Notes: generated from the sequence alone by a model not told the origin. A stretch of 64,000 nt of DNA from Termitomyces sp. T153 (GCA_018296165.2 JACKQL020000083.1:62001-126000); one strand, 5' to 3'. Counted from the stretch's first letter, positions 11,152 to 23,263 are shown. A program made the numbers and translations.

Positions 11152-12295
11152 TGTCACGACCCATCCCCTGAACCCCCGCACATCGCCCATCAACCCCCCG
11201 AACCCCCAAAAAACCCCCGACGCTCTGCCAAACTTCCATCCATGCCCCACGCCTATTTCAGCTAACTCCAACGCCTCCCCGGCTAACTCCGACGGCCCCC
11301 TGGCCAACTTCGGTGCCTTCCCCGCAGCCACTGACACTTACCCTGGATCTCCCAAACCCTGAGAACCACCCCTGCTGTTCCCGATCTTCGCCACCCATCA
11401 TCAACTAAACACCCTGGTTCCTCTGACCTATTCTGGAGTATCACGACAACCTCGGGGCGACCCACGTTCCCCAATGATCCCATCAACGTATCAGCGCGGC
11501 CCGACCCTTGATCGCAACCAACACCTGCCCACTCCGTCGAGCTCCGCCAAGCCCCACTGCCGCAGCCGACGTACCCCGAAGTTCTCTGGTAGTCAGTATA
11601 TAAGCCGTCAAGTAGCTCTTCGTACTCTAGTCTTGATATTGCTTAACGTTACCTATGGTCTGATTGTTTCCTTTTCGTGTTTTGTGTTTCGTTCTCCTTA
11701 CTCTCAGTCTCCCGGTCTTATCTCAGTCTCCCGGTCTTATCTCAGTCTCCTGGTCCTGTCCTGTCTCCATTTCGCTATTATTCTTGTTATTGTCTCGTAT
11801 CTCCACTCGAATCTACTCTTGTTCCATATCATCTCGTCTGATGCTGTCTCGGTGACTCCGTCCGACCGTTGTGCCCAAGTCTTCATCAACCCTAACGACC
11901 TCACAAACTCCGCAATTACGATTACGAACCCCGACACTCCTTTACCAGGTCTGAACCTCACTCTTTGCTCGGTCCTGGACTCCATCAACTCCAAATGATC
12001 TCCCATCAAATCCCGGCTCCGTTCCCATTGATCACACAGCTGCCTACTCCTTCGCTTCCGCAAATCTCCCATACGGTCTTCTGCCTGAACCCTGCCAAGA
12101 CCGTCTCGTTTCCTCACAATCTGACTTCTCCAGACCTCCCCGGATCTGTCCAGATCACATCCCACCAACTATCCGCACAAGCCATCAGTGCCTGGAACGT
12201 CTTCGAGTGTTTGGTTACCAGTGCAAGGGGATCATGCCCGCCTAGTAAGGACTCGCCCAGTGCAGCTGAGCCCCCAAGGTCAGCGGAACCTGACA
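11152..12295 (+). repeat. solo LTR, family A (1144 bp), young copy
   Basis: The element starts TGTCACGACCC and ends GCGGAACCTGACA, so it has TG...CA ends with a 5-bp inverted repeat TGTCA/TGACA. It is flanked by a perfect 5-bp target duplication, GCCTT (11147-11151 and 12296-12300). No internal region is present, so this is a solo LTR left by LTR-LTR recombination. It is rich in CpG, unlike everything around it. It contains a tandem of about 20-bp units (around 11700-11760) and a promoter-like AGTATATAAG at about 11596. Further copies are at 56338-57485 (inverted, young) and 21768-22786 (old). Confidence 0.93.
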
Positions 12296-12300
12296 GCCTT

Positions 12301-13674
12301 GAGTATGTTCATCAGTGCACCATTGCACCCAGGGATGGCTGAGAACATATGAGTCACAAGTACCCCAACCAGATTGTTGTTTCCATCTTAAATCTTAAAT
12401 TTTTTCCTGTTAACCTATCAGAAAGGGGAATCAAAAGAGTAGGAGGCTTTACCAACTCATGACATATATTTGAATGAAGCTTGATATATTCCCCTTAGGA
12501 TTTTTGTTGATTGCAATGTGTTCAAAGCCTTGATGCTAAGTCATCAAGATCAACCACTTCTCTACCTTTTGCTGCCCTTTCCCTCTCCTTTTTGGTCCAT
12601 GATTCATGATTTACTCTGGTGGCAGGGCAGGGAGTCTGGAAAAAGGTTTAGGTAAACTTAACTGTTATGGTTTCATCAGCAATGAAACTAGTCTCTCTAG
12701 AAGTCATCATCTCTAGGTTTTTACAAACAGGTAGCCATGCCACTGACTGTGGAGGTAGGGGGTGATACCTGAATAACATTACTCAATGAGAAGAGGGTGT
12801 TGAGTGATCAGGAACATACATAGTATTGACCTCAAAAAAACCCTTGTTGAATTCCCCAAAATCATTGCCATTGCATAGGAAAAACTCCCCTTGTGTGAGA
12901 GGTGAGGCAAAAGAAAAGTTGATGTGACTGAGTGACATGGATCAAAGGCAAACCAGAAAAGGTATGAGAGTTCCCTTCAAAAGGCCTCCTATACTGTCAT
13001 CTAATCATGTCTTTGTAAGAAGAAATATTGATTAGAAAGGGACAAGAGTTTAACACACCTCCAGGATTTCTCAAATGGAATGCTTCATTGTATATGTCTT
13101 CATTTGATGTGTTGTGTTGCCATGACAAACTGACCCTCAGGCTAAGAGCAGCAATGATGAGGAGGATGAATGGTGTTTCTAGATTCTCAGCATGTGAAAG
13201 AAGGAAAACAGGGTTAATCACATGAGAATCTTACTAGCAGCTACCAAAAATGCTAGGCAAGTGCCTGCCTCAATCCAATTCTGGAATCAGTCATACAAAA
13301 TGTGGAGGTGCTTAGAAACTTTAGCCTTGCCTGGAGCATGTCACCCAGCCTGAATGGCATCCTTGCAGATTCTACTTCATAATATTGAAAGAGAAGAAAA
13401 GAAGAAAGAATGTATATATCAAAATATAAGGCAAGCTGTATTTGTGCCACCATAAAAATCAGATCAGTCAGCCAAACATCTGTCTCTAACTCATGGCATT
13501 GGTTTGCCAATGTTTCAAGAAAGATCCAGGAATAAGAAACTTGAGTAGGTAACTCTAGTGAGGGGGAAAGACAGCCCTTCCTCTTGAGGTCATTGAGGGA
13601 ATTGACTAGTAGAGCAATCTTAGCCAGATTCTCCAGCAAATACACTGATGACAAGATGACTAGGCCCAGTGAGC
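12301..13674. other. no gene recognised
   Basis: This is CpG-poor, AT-rich sequence between the solo LTR and the repeat-rich broken gene. Short minus-strand coding-like pieces continue below the stop of that gene (13253-13678), but no family could be named and no intact frame exists. Confidence 0.5.
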
Positions 13675-15039
13675 TCAAGCTGTGATAGCAGGGAAGGTAC
13701 CATCATCCTGCCATTGCATAAACTTTGATTGAATGTTCTCCTGCCTGTAAGGCTTGGCTTTGTAGGAGAGGAGGTCCTGCACCCACTTGCTACAGTCACC
13801 AGTGTCCAAGTTGAAAGCATAATGGTCACCATCAGAAAAAAGAGGCAGTTTGTCATCAATATTGACATGAGGACCCCCCACATCAGATGGCCAGGCTTGA
13901 ACATCAGAACCAGGTTCCTGCCATATGTGGTCCCCATTCCAGTTACAGACTGGGTGCCAGTAGTTGATGACTCAAGGACTACCATTGTCCCATGGCTGCT
14001 TGTTTGAAGAACTATTGATGAATTTGTTGGAATGTTTGTAGAAACAGGTTGGTGAGTTCATATCATCTACAAGGGTCAGCATATTGCTTACAATGGTCAG
14101 CATATTGTCAACAATGGTGGTGGGTGTAGAGTGGACAACAATGGTGAGCATATTGTCTATGATGGGCAGAGAATCAACAACCCCAGTAGACCAAGAAGCA
14201 ACAATGGTAGGTGTGGGTTTGACAATGGCAGGCATAGAGTCAACAATGATGGTGGTGAGAGTATTGTTGACAATGGTGGTGAGTGTAGAGGGGACAACAA
14301 TGGTGAGCATATTGTCTACAATGGGCAGAGAATTGACAACCCCAGTAGACAGAGAAGCAACAATGGTGGGCATAGGTTTGACAATGGCAGGCATAGATTT
14401 GACAATAGCAAGCATAGGTTCAATAACAGTGGGCATAGGTTTGACAACAGTGAGCATAGGTTTGACACCAGCAGGCATAGGTTTGACAATGGTGGGTATA
14501 GGTTCAACAATGGCAGGTGTAGGTTCAACAACAGTGGGTGTAGGTTCAACAACAGCAGGCATAGGTTCAGCAACAATGGGCATAAAAGCAATGACAGCAG
14601 GCATAGAGGAAATAACAGCAGGCATAAAGTCAACAGTGGTAGTGGGCATAGAAGCAACAATGGGGGGCATAGGGTCAACAATGGTGGTTGGCATAGAAGC
14701 AACAACAGGGGGCATGGAGTCAACAATGGTAGTGGGCATAGAAGCAACAGGTTCAACAACAGCAGGCATAGGTTCAACAACAATGGGCATAAAAGCAATG
14801 ACAGCAGGCATAGAGGAAATAACAGCAGGCATAAAGTCAACAGTGGTAGTGAGCATAGAAGCAACAATGGGGGGCATAGGGTCAACAATGGTGGTTGGCA
14901 TAGAAGCAACAACAGGGGGCATAGAGTCAACAATGGTAGTGGGCATAGAAGCAACAACATGGGGCATATAGGCAAATTGGTCTTGAAATGCCTGCTGCAA
15001 CTGGTTCTGCAGGGCATTGTAGACTAGGGGTGGTGCCAT
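13675..15039 (-). pseudogene. repeat-rich Pro/Val/Thr/Met protein, one early stop
   Basis: From an ATG at 15039 (MAPPLVYNALQNQLQQAFQD) a minus-strand frame runs for 355 codons through degenerate repeats of 8-10 residues such as MPTTIVDSMPPVVAS, then hits TGA at 13972-13974. The same frame continues without further stops to 13675 with non-repetitive, aromatic-rich sequence (YWHPVCNWNGDHIWQ, then GDHYAFNLDTGDCSKWVQDL). The TGA could be a CpG-deaminated CGA (Arg), giving an ancestral protein of about 455 residues. I do not recognise the family. The C-terminal part looks globular and the repeats are low complexity. It may be a mobile-element protein or a decayed host gene. Confidence 0.5.
14060..14990. 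repeat. short-period coding minisatellite with a 207-bp duplication
   Basis: The stretch is built from degenerate 24-27-bp units of the type GGCATAGAAGCAACAATGG. On top of that a block is duplicated with a 207-bp period (for example CATAAAAGCAATGACAGCAG at about 14581 and 14788). 207 is a multiple of three, so the minus-strand frame is kept. The repeats lack stops in several frames, which produces long spurious frames on the plus strand. Confidence 0.85.
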
Positions 15040-15689
15040 GACATAGTTCAAGTAGCAGGAAGGGCAGAAGACTATCTTCAATAGACAGAGTAGGCATGGG
15101 GTACTGAGAACCTGCAAAGGCATGATGTCAACAGGCAACATCAAAAAACAATTAAACATACCTTTGAGGTGGTATGAGAAATCTCACTGTGCTGGTTCAA
15201 ACAACAAGAAATTAGGCTAGAACCCAAACAGCATCTGGCCAGAGTGATGTGACATGTTTGTTTAGTTGAAGGTTGACATGGTGTGGGCATGGTTGTTTTG
15301 TTTTTGTTGAATCTGTGACCAGTCTCAACACTTGAGCATGTAATTGAAGAATATTATTGGATGTGTGACTTACTGATGGAGGAGTTTTTCAGACCAGGGA
15401 GTGGAGAAGTTAGTATGAAATCTTAAACAGAAGACAATCAGAAGGCTGAGTAAGGCAGTGGAAGCCTGAGTGAGGCCTGAGCTGGACATACCTGTAATTG
15501 ATGGTGTAAAGGTCAGAGACCAAAGCAAGATTCTATATGATCAACAAACATACCAAAATGTACAATGATTGGCCATTATCAAGTTGACCAGCATGACAAA
15601 TTTCATTCTTTGTTCATCTTGCAAAGGAAACTTCTACTCTACCAATAGATCATTGTTTACTTCAATACACTAAGTCTACTGGGGAGATC

Positions 15690-16890
15690 AGCCACATTTT
15701 TGCAACACACCTCAATAGGTGCCCAACTAAGGATAAGTTAATCAGTGTGAATGCAAGAAGAGGCTGATATCAGACAGACCTTCTGCCCCAGAACAATGTC
15801 CTGAAGTATTGAGCACCATGGCACCATGTATTTATAGGAAGTGTCATAGTAAATGACTCCAAATGGCTGGAAACAAAGAGGCATCAGGAGAGTGCCCACA
15901 AAATTAAGAAAGGGCCCATACATGGTAACATTCCAAGCTATTAGGGTGAATAACACCATCTATTATTGTAGGCACCATTGAGAACTGATAGTAGATTTTC
16001 AGCAAGCAAAAGGTCTGATCAGTGAGAAAACCTTACCCATGGTCTTGAGGAAGAAGGCATCATAATAATAATTATTCTGTATAAATATCATGTGCCCCAT
16101 GACTGGCATCTTCTGTTCTCTGAATCATGATATCTAACATTCCTTGTACATTGGTCAGACCTTGAATGAGCTAAGATCATGCAACCAATAAAATGACTCA
16201 CATCTTTGTTAACATCCAAGAAGGCTATACTCCTAGTATCTTTGATAGTTGATAGAGGAGGAATCAAACAAACAGCTGTGTGTCTTAAGTCAAAGTCAGT
16301 TAAGTCAAACATGCAGCAGCAAATGCTTACTAACATCATTGTTGGGACTGTCACTCAAATTGAACTTGAAATTAGTATCAGCAGTGCATAAGTCATTGTG
16401 GGGTTGACATGTCTGGACCCCCTTCTGAAATCCACTATCCATTGTTGACAAACACAGGCCAAGTTGGTGATTATATGCAATGTTGATGAAACATTCTGAG
16501 CCCAACCCTGAAGATGTAGAGATGCTGCTACAAGTCATAAATACCATATCAATGGTCCCATCTCTGTCTGAAATAATGAATATATCACATGAACAACAAA
16601 TAAGACAATGGCAGTAGCTGTCACATACCAATATCACCAAACAAAATTGTCTGAAGTCCTGAAGGCCAATTTCCCTCCTGAGCCAATGAGAAACCATCTT
16701 CCTTGTTGTTTACCTAAATTTGGAAAAATTTACCACCCTCGCCATTGTCACACATGACAAAATATTTTGGGTCAGTGATAATTCTTGTACTATCAAATTA
16801 AATGATGTACCTGCAAGGCAGTCCCCATTGAGGTCAACAATAGCATTAGTATGTGGGCTAGCCAGTATGCACTGAGATCTGTGGAATGCA
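15690..16890 (-). pseudogene. decayed FG-GAP/TIP-type (ITFG1-like) gene
   Basis: Minus-strand pieces read in order as a T-cell immunomodulatory protein homolog, a single-pass membrane protein with integrin-like FG-GAP repeats. The pieces are IVDLNGDCLA (near 16830), NWPSGLQTILFGDI (near 16640-16680), DRDGTIDMVFMTCSS (near 16530-16570), CFINIAYNHQL, LCTADTNFKFNLSDSPNND (near 16340-16400), FLDVNKD (near 16205), IQNNYYYDAFFLKT (near 16040-16080) and FGVIYYDTSYKY (near 15820-15860). Several intron boundaries survive: FGDI joins DRDGTIDM across a GT...AG intron with a split Asp codon, and a GTAAGG donor follows FFLKT. It is therefore a gene copy with introns, not a retrocopy. Frames are broken and CpG is nearly absent. 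The N-terminus was not found. Confidence 0.72.
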
Positions 16891-17149
16891 GGTGTAATGC
16901 TAGTTTTTCTGTTTTTACAACATGCATTAATGGAGGCATGGTCTTGGCAAATCAGACTACCCAACCAAGAACAGACATGCATTGTTGTAGCTGATAACCC
17001 CCTAACCAGCACAGGAGGACATTGGTTGCTTGGTCACTTCCTGAATATGATTCTTGTAGTCTTCACAATACATATTAAAAGGATTCTATTTGTATTATCA
17101 CTATAGCATAAGTACAGCTGGTTCAAGAGTGAAAAAGTATGCATAAGCA

Positions 17150-18700
17150 AAGAGATAACTTATACAAGAAGTAATTGCAATGGAAAACAAGAAATCAACA
17201 AGAGGCAACCAAGAATAACTTTCATTCAAGTCAGGAAAGTCAGGTCAAAATGATTTTCCTCCAGGTGTGCTTAAGCTTGGTGGGTTTTGTACATGCTTGT
17301 CAAAAAAAGATTGCCACACAAAAGGCACTGCCTAGTGAGATTCTGAAAGCAATCATAATTGACTCCTTCTGCTGATCCAAATTGGTGCAGAAGTTCCTGC
17401 TCCTGCTCCTCCAGGACTGGAGCAGAGAGGGTGCTGGAGGAGGCAACTGGAGGTGATGAATTGGGGAGGATGTGACAGCAATGGGGGAGACATTGCAGAT
17501 GCTGGGTGCAGAAGCAATGAATGGGGCTCAAACATGTTGGTGTTGGATGCAAGTGGCAGCAACAGACAGTGATCAAGCAGAGAGCTGCAATGGCATTGAA
17601 ACCAAGTCAGACATATGTAGCCCCTGGCAAAGGATGGGAGCAGAGATTGAGTGATAATCCCCCATCCCCATTTGTGGTGGCTCAACAGGGGGAAGAACTC
17701 CAATCTCTTAAATGGTGGCAATGACACCTAGGAGTGTTGTCATCAGCAGTGTAATGACAAAATGGATTGAATAGAACTGAAGTACATTCTGGTCTGACCA
17801 TCCCCCTACATTCTCCAGCAATACTGAGTTGTTCAATGCTGGGGTACACAGAAATATGTTCCCCCAAGAATCCTTCAAAGTATTCTCCCATGTGGTCATC
17901 CCACATAGTAAGGAGTTTGAATGCTTTTATCAAGGTCTTAAGGCAGGGCTTCTTACCACTGACTGAACAGATATCAGTCATCAGCCAGTGGGATTGAAGG
18001 GGAAAAAACTCACCAAGAGTGGGAAACCCATCATAGTCAGAAAAGAGAGTGGTGGTAAGATGTTTGACAGAAAGATTCACTAATAAGAGTGAGCAAGATG
18101 TACTTGGGAAAAAAGTGTTACTCACTGAAAAAACTGCATTTGTGACTGGAAACAGGTTCCCCACAGAATGCCAGAACATGTTTGGGTTCATCTTTAGTCT
18201 CAACTATCCTGCATGAGCAGGATGCACCATTTGCTAAAAGTATAGCACAAAAACAGGACCAGTGTACACTATGATTGCACAAGAAGTCTTGCAGACCCTT
18301 AAGGACAATGGGAACACCATGGTGCATCAGCCTCTACATGACTTAATATATAGAAGATAAGGAAGTTACATGGAGAAGACTCACCTAGCAACAGTTATGA
18401 GTTATTTGACTGACATTGAATAGATGGTGAGGTCACCATGATCTCCTTGGAACTCTACAAGAGGAAAGAAGATGTTTTGGAGGCTAACTCAAGAAATAAA
18501 GAATGACATAATGGATGAAAGAGCAGCCCAGAGGTCAAAAGCAGAACAGAGCTCTCTTGAAATGGACAAAGCCCAGAGTGACCAAGAAGATACATGTCAA
18601 AGGAAGGAAATAAATTTGATATTGAAGCCTTGAGATGAACTAACAACGGATGAAAACAATTGACATTGAAATGACTGACAGTCAACAGCAACTCAGATGA
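17150..18700 (-). other. unassigned coding-like remnants
   Basis: Several minus-strand frames (17271-17576, 17682-18203, 18118-18327) look like former coding sequence. Examples are DYDGFPTLGEFFP near 18020 and NGASCSCRIVETKDEPKHV near 18190-18250, with Cys-rich SCSC. They are separated by stops. I recognise no family and give no function. Confidence 0.3.
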
Positions 18701-19493
18701 GAACTTCTTAATGAGTTAGAAAATCCAAATTTAGTCTAGCAGTGCTAGCACCACACAGCCTATCACTATGGATATTATACAGTATGCTACCCCATTATTT
18801 GATATGAAGGCCTTAAGCCAATTGAAAGGACAGGAGATTGACAGGGAGTGTCAATAGCTGGCACTCTATCTAAAATCCACTTTTTTGATGGGATCAAGTT
18901 GGACCAATCAACTCTAGACTCATAGCTATATGAATCAGTTCTTTGATGGAATCAAGTTGAACCAATCAACCCTGACCTTGAGCAAACCCAATAGGAAGAG
19001 AATGAAGAACAAGAGATTATCAGAAGAATGATCTATTTAACTGCATGATGACTATGGAATGTGCCATCACAGCCAACTTGATGGCATCTTGGACAAGATC
19101 AGGGTTTCCACTTCAAGTTTGTAGCTGCAGGACCATGATCATCGAGATCAGCATTGTCAGTTGGAACAGCACACTTTTTACTCTTGCTCAAGCAACTGGG
19201 AGGAGGATGCTCTCTATAATAGTACTAGATAGCCAACTGCTAAATAGAATGATGACAAAGAGCATTGGAGATTTGCCAAGGTTTGACTGAAGTGTTCAGT
19301 GAAGTCTCCCTCATAACGTTGATCTGCTGGGAGACAGACTTAGGCCAAACAGCAGTGACATGTGGGATAATGGGCCCAGGTAGGGACAAAGCTTTGACAA
19401 TGTTATTGAACACTGCTTGGTTTACTGAGATTGAGTTCTTTTCATTTGTATTTTCTTGCCATTTCTTCCAGTAAGCTTTTATATAATGATGCA

Positions 19494-20512
19494 TTAGAAA
19501 GAACTAATTTCAAAGTTGTTACAGACCTTGTAAAAGATGGTCAATCCATTAGCATGAGTATTCCATTCTCCAGCAATGTGAACCCAATTAGGTTCACTAC
19601 AACCAACAAAGAGTCCATTTGTAGTTGATTGAGCCATAAGAAGCTTGAAAAGTCCCCACTTGTCTTGTGTATGTATAGGAAGGATGGCCATCCAGGTGTC
19701 CTGGCACAATGTGAAATTTGCAAACTCAGAGTAATATAGTAGCATTCCCAACTTGATGAAACAAGAATAAAGAGTGGAAGTATTCCAAAGACCTCAGTGG
19801 ATCAAACAAAGTTATTGCCATTTACCCAGCCACCAGGTCTAAAATCAGACAGAATAGAGGTAAAGCATGTCAAGATCAGATCAAGAAGATGAGAGATCCA
19901 ATTCTGTGTCCAAACATTGAACAAGCTCTTATATGGTACTCCTGTGTGATTAAATGTTCTGACCTGATTCAAATGAGATGTTACTATTGAATGAAACTCA
20001 CCTTTGTATTATAGTACAGAGCATAGATCATGGGGCAACTTGACTGCAAAATCTGGTGCAGCATTGACTGATTCAAATGATCAAATAATATTCTGATGTA
20101 CTCCACCTTCAATGCCATTTGTTCCATGACAGCAACAGAAGCAGAGCAGTCCAAACTTGTCACATTTACAAGGATAGTACAAAGTGACACCTGGAGGATC
20201 AGAATGATATCCATAGCAAATATTTTCAAGAGCATTCTTTGCAATATTCCAGAATTGTTTGTTGAACAGAGTTATGCCAGTCTTAGCATCTTTCAGGGGA
20301 CCAAATGATTGAAACACTCAATAGACATGGGGATACAACTCTTCCAGAGCAGGAACAAAATGTTTGACACATTGAAATATCCATTTGGAATGATACTGAA
20401 GCATTGTATCCCACTTGACTGCTTTTGTCACCAAAAATGCTTTGATAGTGGACTTGTCTATCCTCATCATAAAGGAAGAAAGCATCACATAATGCAATGC
20501 ATCAGATGCCAT
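19494..20512 (-). pseudogene. fragment of a large multi-copy agaric protein
   Basis: Minus-strand blocks follow one another with frameshifts: a block ending VKHFVPALEELYPHVY (20318-20380), KTGITLFNKQFW then ICYGYHSDPPGVTLYYPC and CHGTNGIEGGVHQN (20081-20290), then AILPIHTQDKWGLFKLLM and EWNTHANGLTIFYKV (19500-19690). The GYHSDPPG and EGGVHQN blocks recur in very large proteins that are abundant in mushroom genomes and often carry cysteine clusters linked to KDZ transposons. That link is from memory. The sequence is CpG-poor and broken. Confidence 0.45.
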
Positions 20513-20599
20513 ATGTTTCCAAATACACCTGATTGTTTAAGACTAGAATTTGATGTGCAGATTTTGAGTGATTATTCAATTGCCTGGAGCAGAGCAGCA

Positions 20600-21767
20600 T
20601 AGGCTATACCAGTTTGATCTACTGCAGATTTAGCAGGATCCTGGTCACTGTCATGAACAATGTTGGTCTCACTATACCATTGTGGAAGTCAATCTGAGTC
20701 AACTGAGCCATTTTCCATGTCAACACTGGGACATGGCTCACTCCATCAGTTTTGATTTAAATTACATAAACTAAAATGCGATTTGTAGCCATGATGCCAT
20801 AGTATTTTACATGATTTAACCAGAATTTTAAATACTTCCAATTCTTCATGCCAATGTCATCTTTCAAAAAGTATAAAACATTGGGACAGTTTTTTGAGCC
20901 ACTGTGACTACCATATTCCTCACTTGCCAACATGCCAGACAAGACAAAAACATGCAAGGTTCTCATGCACAAGGCTTGAGGGAGGCAACATATCCACAAT
21001 ATTGATATTCTATCTCACCAAAAGTTCCCAATTGCCAGATGATTACACAATCAACAAAATGTCTGCTAGAGCCCCATATGTGGCCCAATATTCAGCACTC
21101 TGGGATGATCTTGACACTGTTCTTTCAGAGGCAGGGTTTATAGGGACCAACTACACCATCCCCTCTCCTCATCCTCTATAAACAACTCCTGTCACATTGA
21201 AATCTGGGCCCTCAAATGTTTTAAACATGTTAGCAAACCAGGTACAGCCCTACCTCAATAAAAAGATGGGTAAAGTCTTGATTTCAAGCCTCTTGGCTAA
21301 TCAAAAGGCACAACAATCAGGTACAACTAGTAAGTCAGAGCATCTAGTGAAAGGGTCTGACAAATATGCACTTCATAAGGTTCTCAATGCAGTGACCAGT
21401 CCTACTGTTGATACTTCATACTTCAAAACCTGGGAAAAAGATGTTGACAAAAGAAGCATCCAACCTACTCTATATTGCACAGGATCTCAATCCTGAACTG
21501 AAAAAGAAAGAACAGAAGAAAGTCCGACAGATATGCTGGCAAACAACTGCACAAGAAATCAATCAAGTCTTGTAAAGTGCCTCCAGCCCTTTCTTGCCCT
21601 TGCCACATCTAAGCCAGAGAAATGTCACCACTCTACACCCCCTGCTATGTGGTTCATATGTTATCATGCACAGCCAATGGCATACTTACATTGGACAAGT
21701 TCTTGACATGTATAAGAAAGGTGAGAGTCCAAAATATGGCTTGGTTGATAGCTTGACTACACTTGAG
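20600..21767. other. no gene recognised
   Basis: Short plus-strand frames (20894-21181, 21197-21496) with motifs such as VAQYSALWDDLDTVLSEAGF may be a broken gene, but no family is evident. The sequence is AT-rich and CpG-poor. Confidence 0.35.
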
Positions 21768-22786
21768 TGTTATAACCCATCTCTAGACCCCCAGACCTCT
21801 CTCTAAACAACCCCAACAGCCCAAAGTACCCACCAATGCCCCCTCAACCTACCCTGACCTTCATCCACCCCCAGTGCCTGCCCTGGCAAACTCCAATGCT
21901 TCTCTGGCAAACCCCAGTGCCTCCCCCAGCAAGCTCCATCACTCTCCTGACCCCCACCAAGCTCCCAGGTGCTTCTGACCATTTCCCTGGCCCCCAACAT
22001 ACATCATGCATCATGGACCCACACCAATGTGTCATTATGGCCTGCCTGTCAGATCAGAACACCCCCGACACACATTGCACATCACATATCCACATTGATG
22101 TATCACCATACCCCACCACCAGATCAGAGCCAACACCCATTGAGCCCAGATGGCTCCAATGAGCCCTGCCATCAGACTCATGGTCCCTGGAGGAGGTCCT
22201 GCAGCCAGTATCTAAGTCATAGAGTAATATCAGTCACAGTAGTCTTGATATTACCTATGTTTGTGTTCTGTATCTGTCTTGTTATTTCAGTCTCTGTTAT
22301 CATATCAGTTCCATCTCAATCTTATCTTGTTGCTGTCTTGTCTTGCCTCTGTCTCATCTCATTCACCTCAGTTCCTCTCTTGTGTGCCTGACTATCTCAA
22401 CTCTATTTCTGTTCCAATCTCCATTCTCATTTCTGTAACTCCATACCTTTTCTCTCAGCCCCAGACCTTGTTCCACACTCAGCCCAAGAACCCATCACCC
22501 ATATCTGATTGCCCATCAACCCCTGGTCCCACTCCTATTACTCACATGACCCAAGCAGCCCCAACTTTCTGATATCCACTCCCAGAGCTTGTGCTTGACA
22601 CCCCCACATTCACCCCTTACTCACACCACGCTTAGCTTTCCCTGCAGACCACTCCTCAAGCTTGCCCCTGTAAGTATTCCACATCTAGAACCTGCCAGAA
22701 CACAGGTTATATGTGTAGAATGTTGTGTCCACCTAGTAAGGACTTGCCCAGTGGATTTGAGCCTCCATAGTCAGCAGAACCTGACA
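21768..22786 (+). repeat. solo LTR, family A (1019 bp), old decayed copy
   Basis: It starts TGTTATAACCCATC where the young copies have TGTCACGACC, and ends CAGAACCTGACA where they have GCGGAACCTGACA. It is flanked by a perfect 5-bp target duplication, TTGAG (21763-21767 and 22787-22791). Internal blocks align in order with 11152-12295, including GTCTTGATATTACCTATG and CCTAGTAAGGACTTGCCCAG. Nearly all CpG sites of the young copies read TpG or CpA here. It is an old insertion of the same family. Confidence 0.88.
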
Positions 22787-23260
22787 TTGAGTCTTTCCTG
22801 GCTTTCACTTCATGTCTATCTTCTACTCATAGTGGTGAGTTATCATAACAATTATTCTTTTGTCAATATTCACTGACTGACATATTTTTTTCAGGATGTG
22901 GATTCAACCAATTGAAATGAAGAATGTGACACAGATACAGATATCACAGACCCCAAATTCACATGTACCATCAGCAGTAAAAAGTTCCATCTCTGTTAAC
23001 AATGTCATCTTTGACCTTGGACTCCATGCCTTTGTTGATGATGATGTTCTCCACAAGTCTCTGACAGGAACACCCTTCATTGTGCAAAGCTGAAATCAAT
23101 TATTGCCAAGGTACCCATCCTAAAAATTTGAAATCCAGGCGGGAAACTATCAAAATAGATAATAGTACATACTTCTTAGTGTATATAAGCGCCGTTTCTC
23201 AAAAAAAATAAATTAAAGAAAAAGCAAAAAAAAAAAAATCCTTTTAGGCCATATGTTGTC
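22787..23260. other. repeat-to-island boundary
   Basis: A plus-strand frame at 22896-23093 is open but unrecognised. From about 23140 CpG dinucleotides reappear (CCAGGCGGGAA, ATAAGCGCCG). A TATATAAG at about 23181 is followed by an A-rich tract (23197-23240). No gene is called. Confidence 0.4.
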
Positions 23261-23263
23261 CGT

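Noticed and set aside
14060..14990. CRISPR-like regularly spaced repeats
   Set aside because: The units are degenerate, contiguous and in coding frame without spacers, and the host is a eukaryote.
14084..15027. Two long plus-strand frames (295 and 298 codons) rich in Met/Thr/Gly or Asn/His/Arg
   Set aside because: They are by-products of the stop-free minisatellite. The minus-strand frame has a plausible start and continues into non-repetitive sequence beyond the repeats.
17353..17727. Cys/Leu/Ser-rich minus-strand frame as a secreted protein
   Set aside because: The composition reflects CpG-depleted, pyrimidine-rich DNA. No start context, signal peptide or homology is evident.
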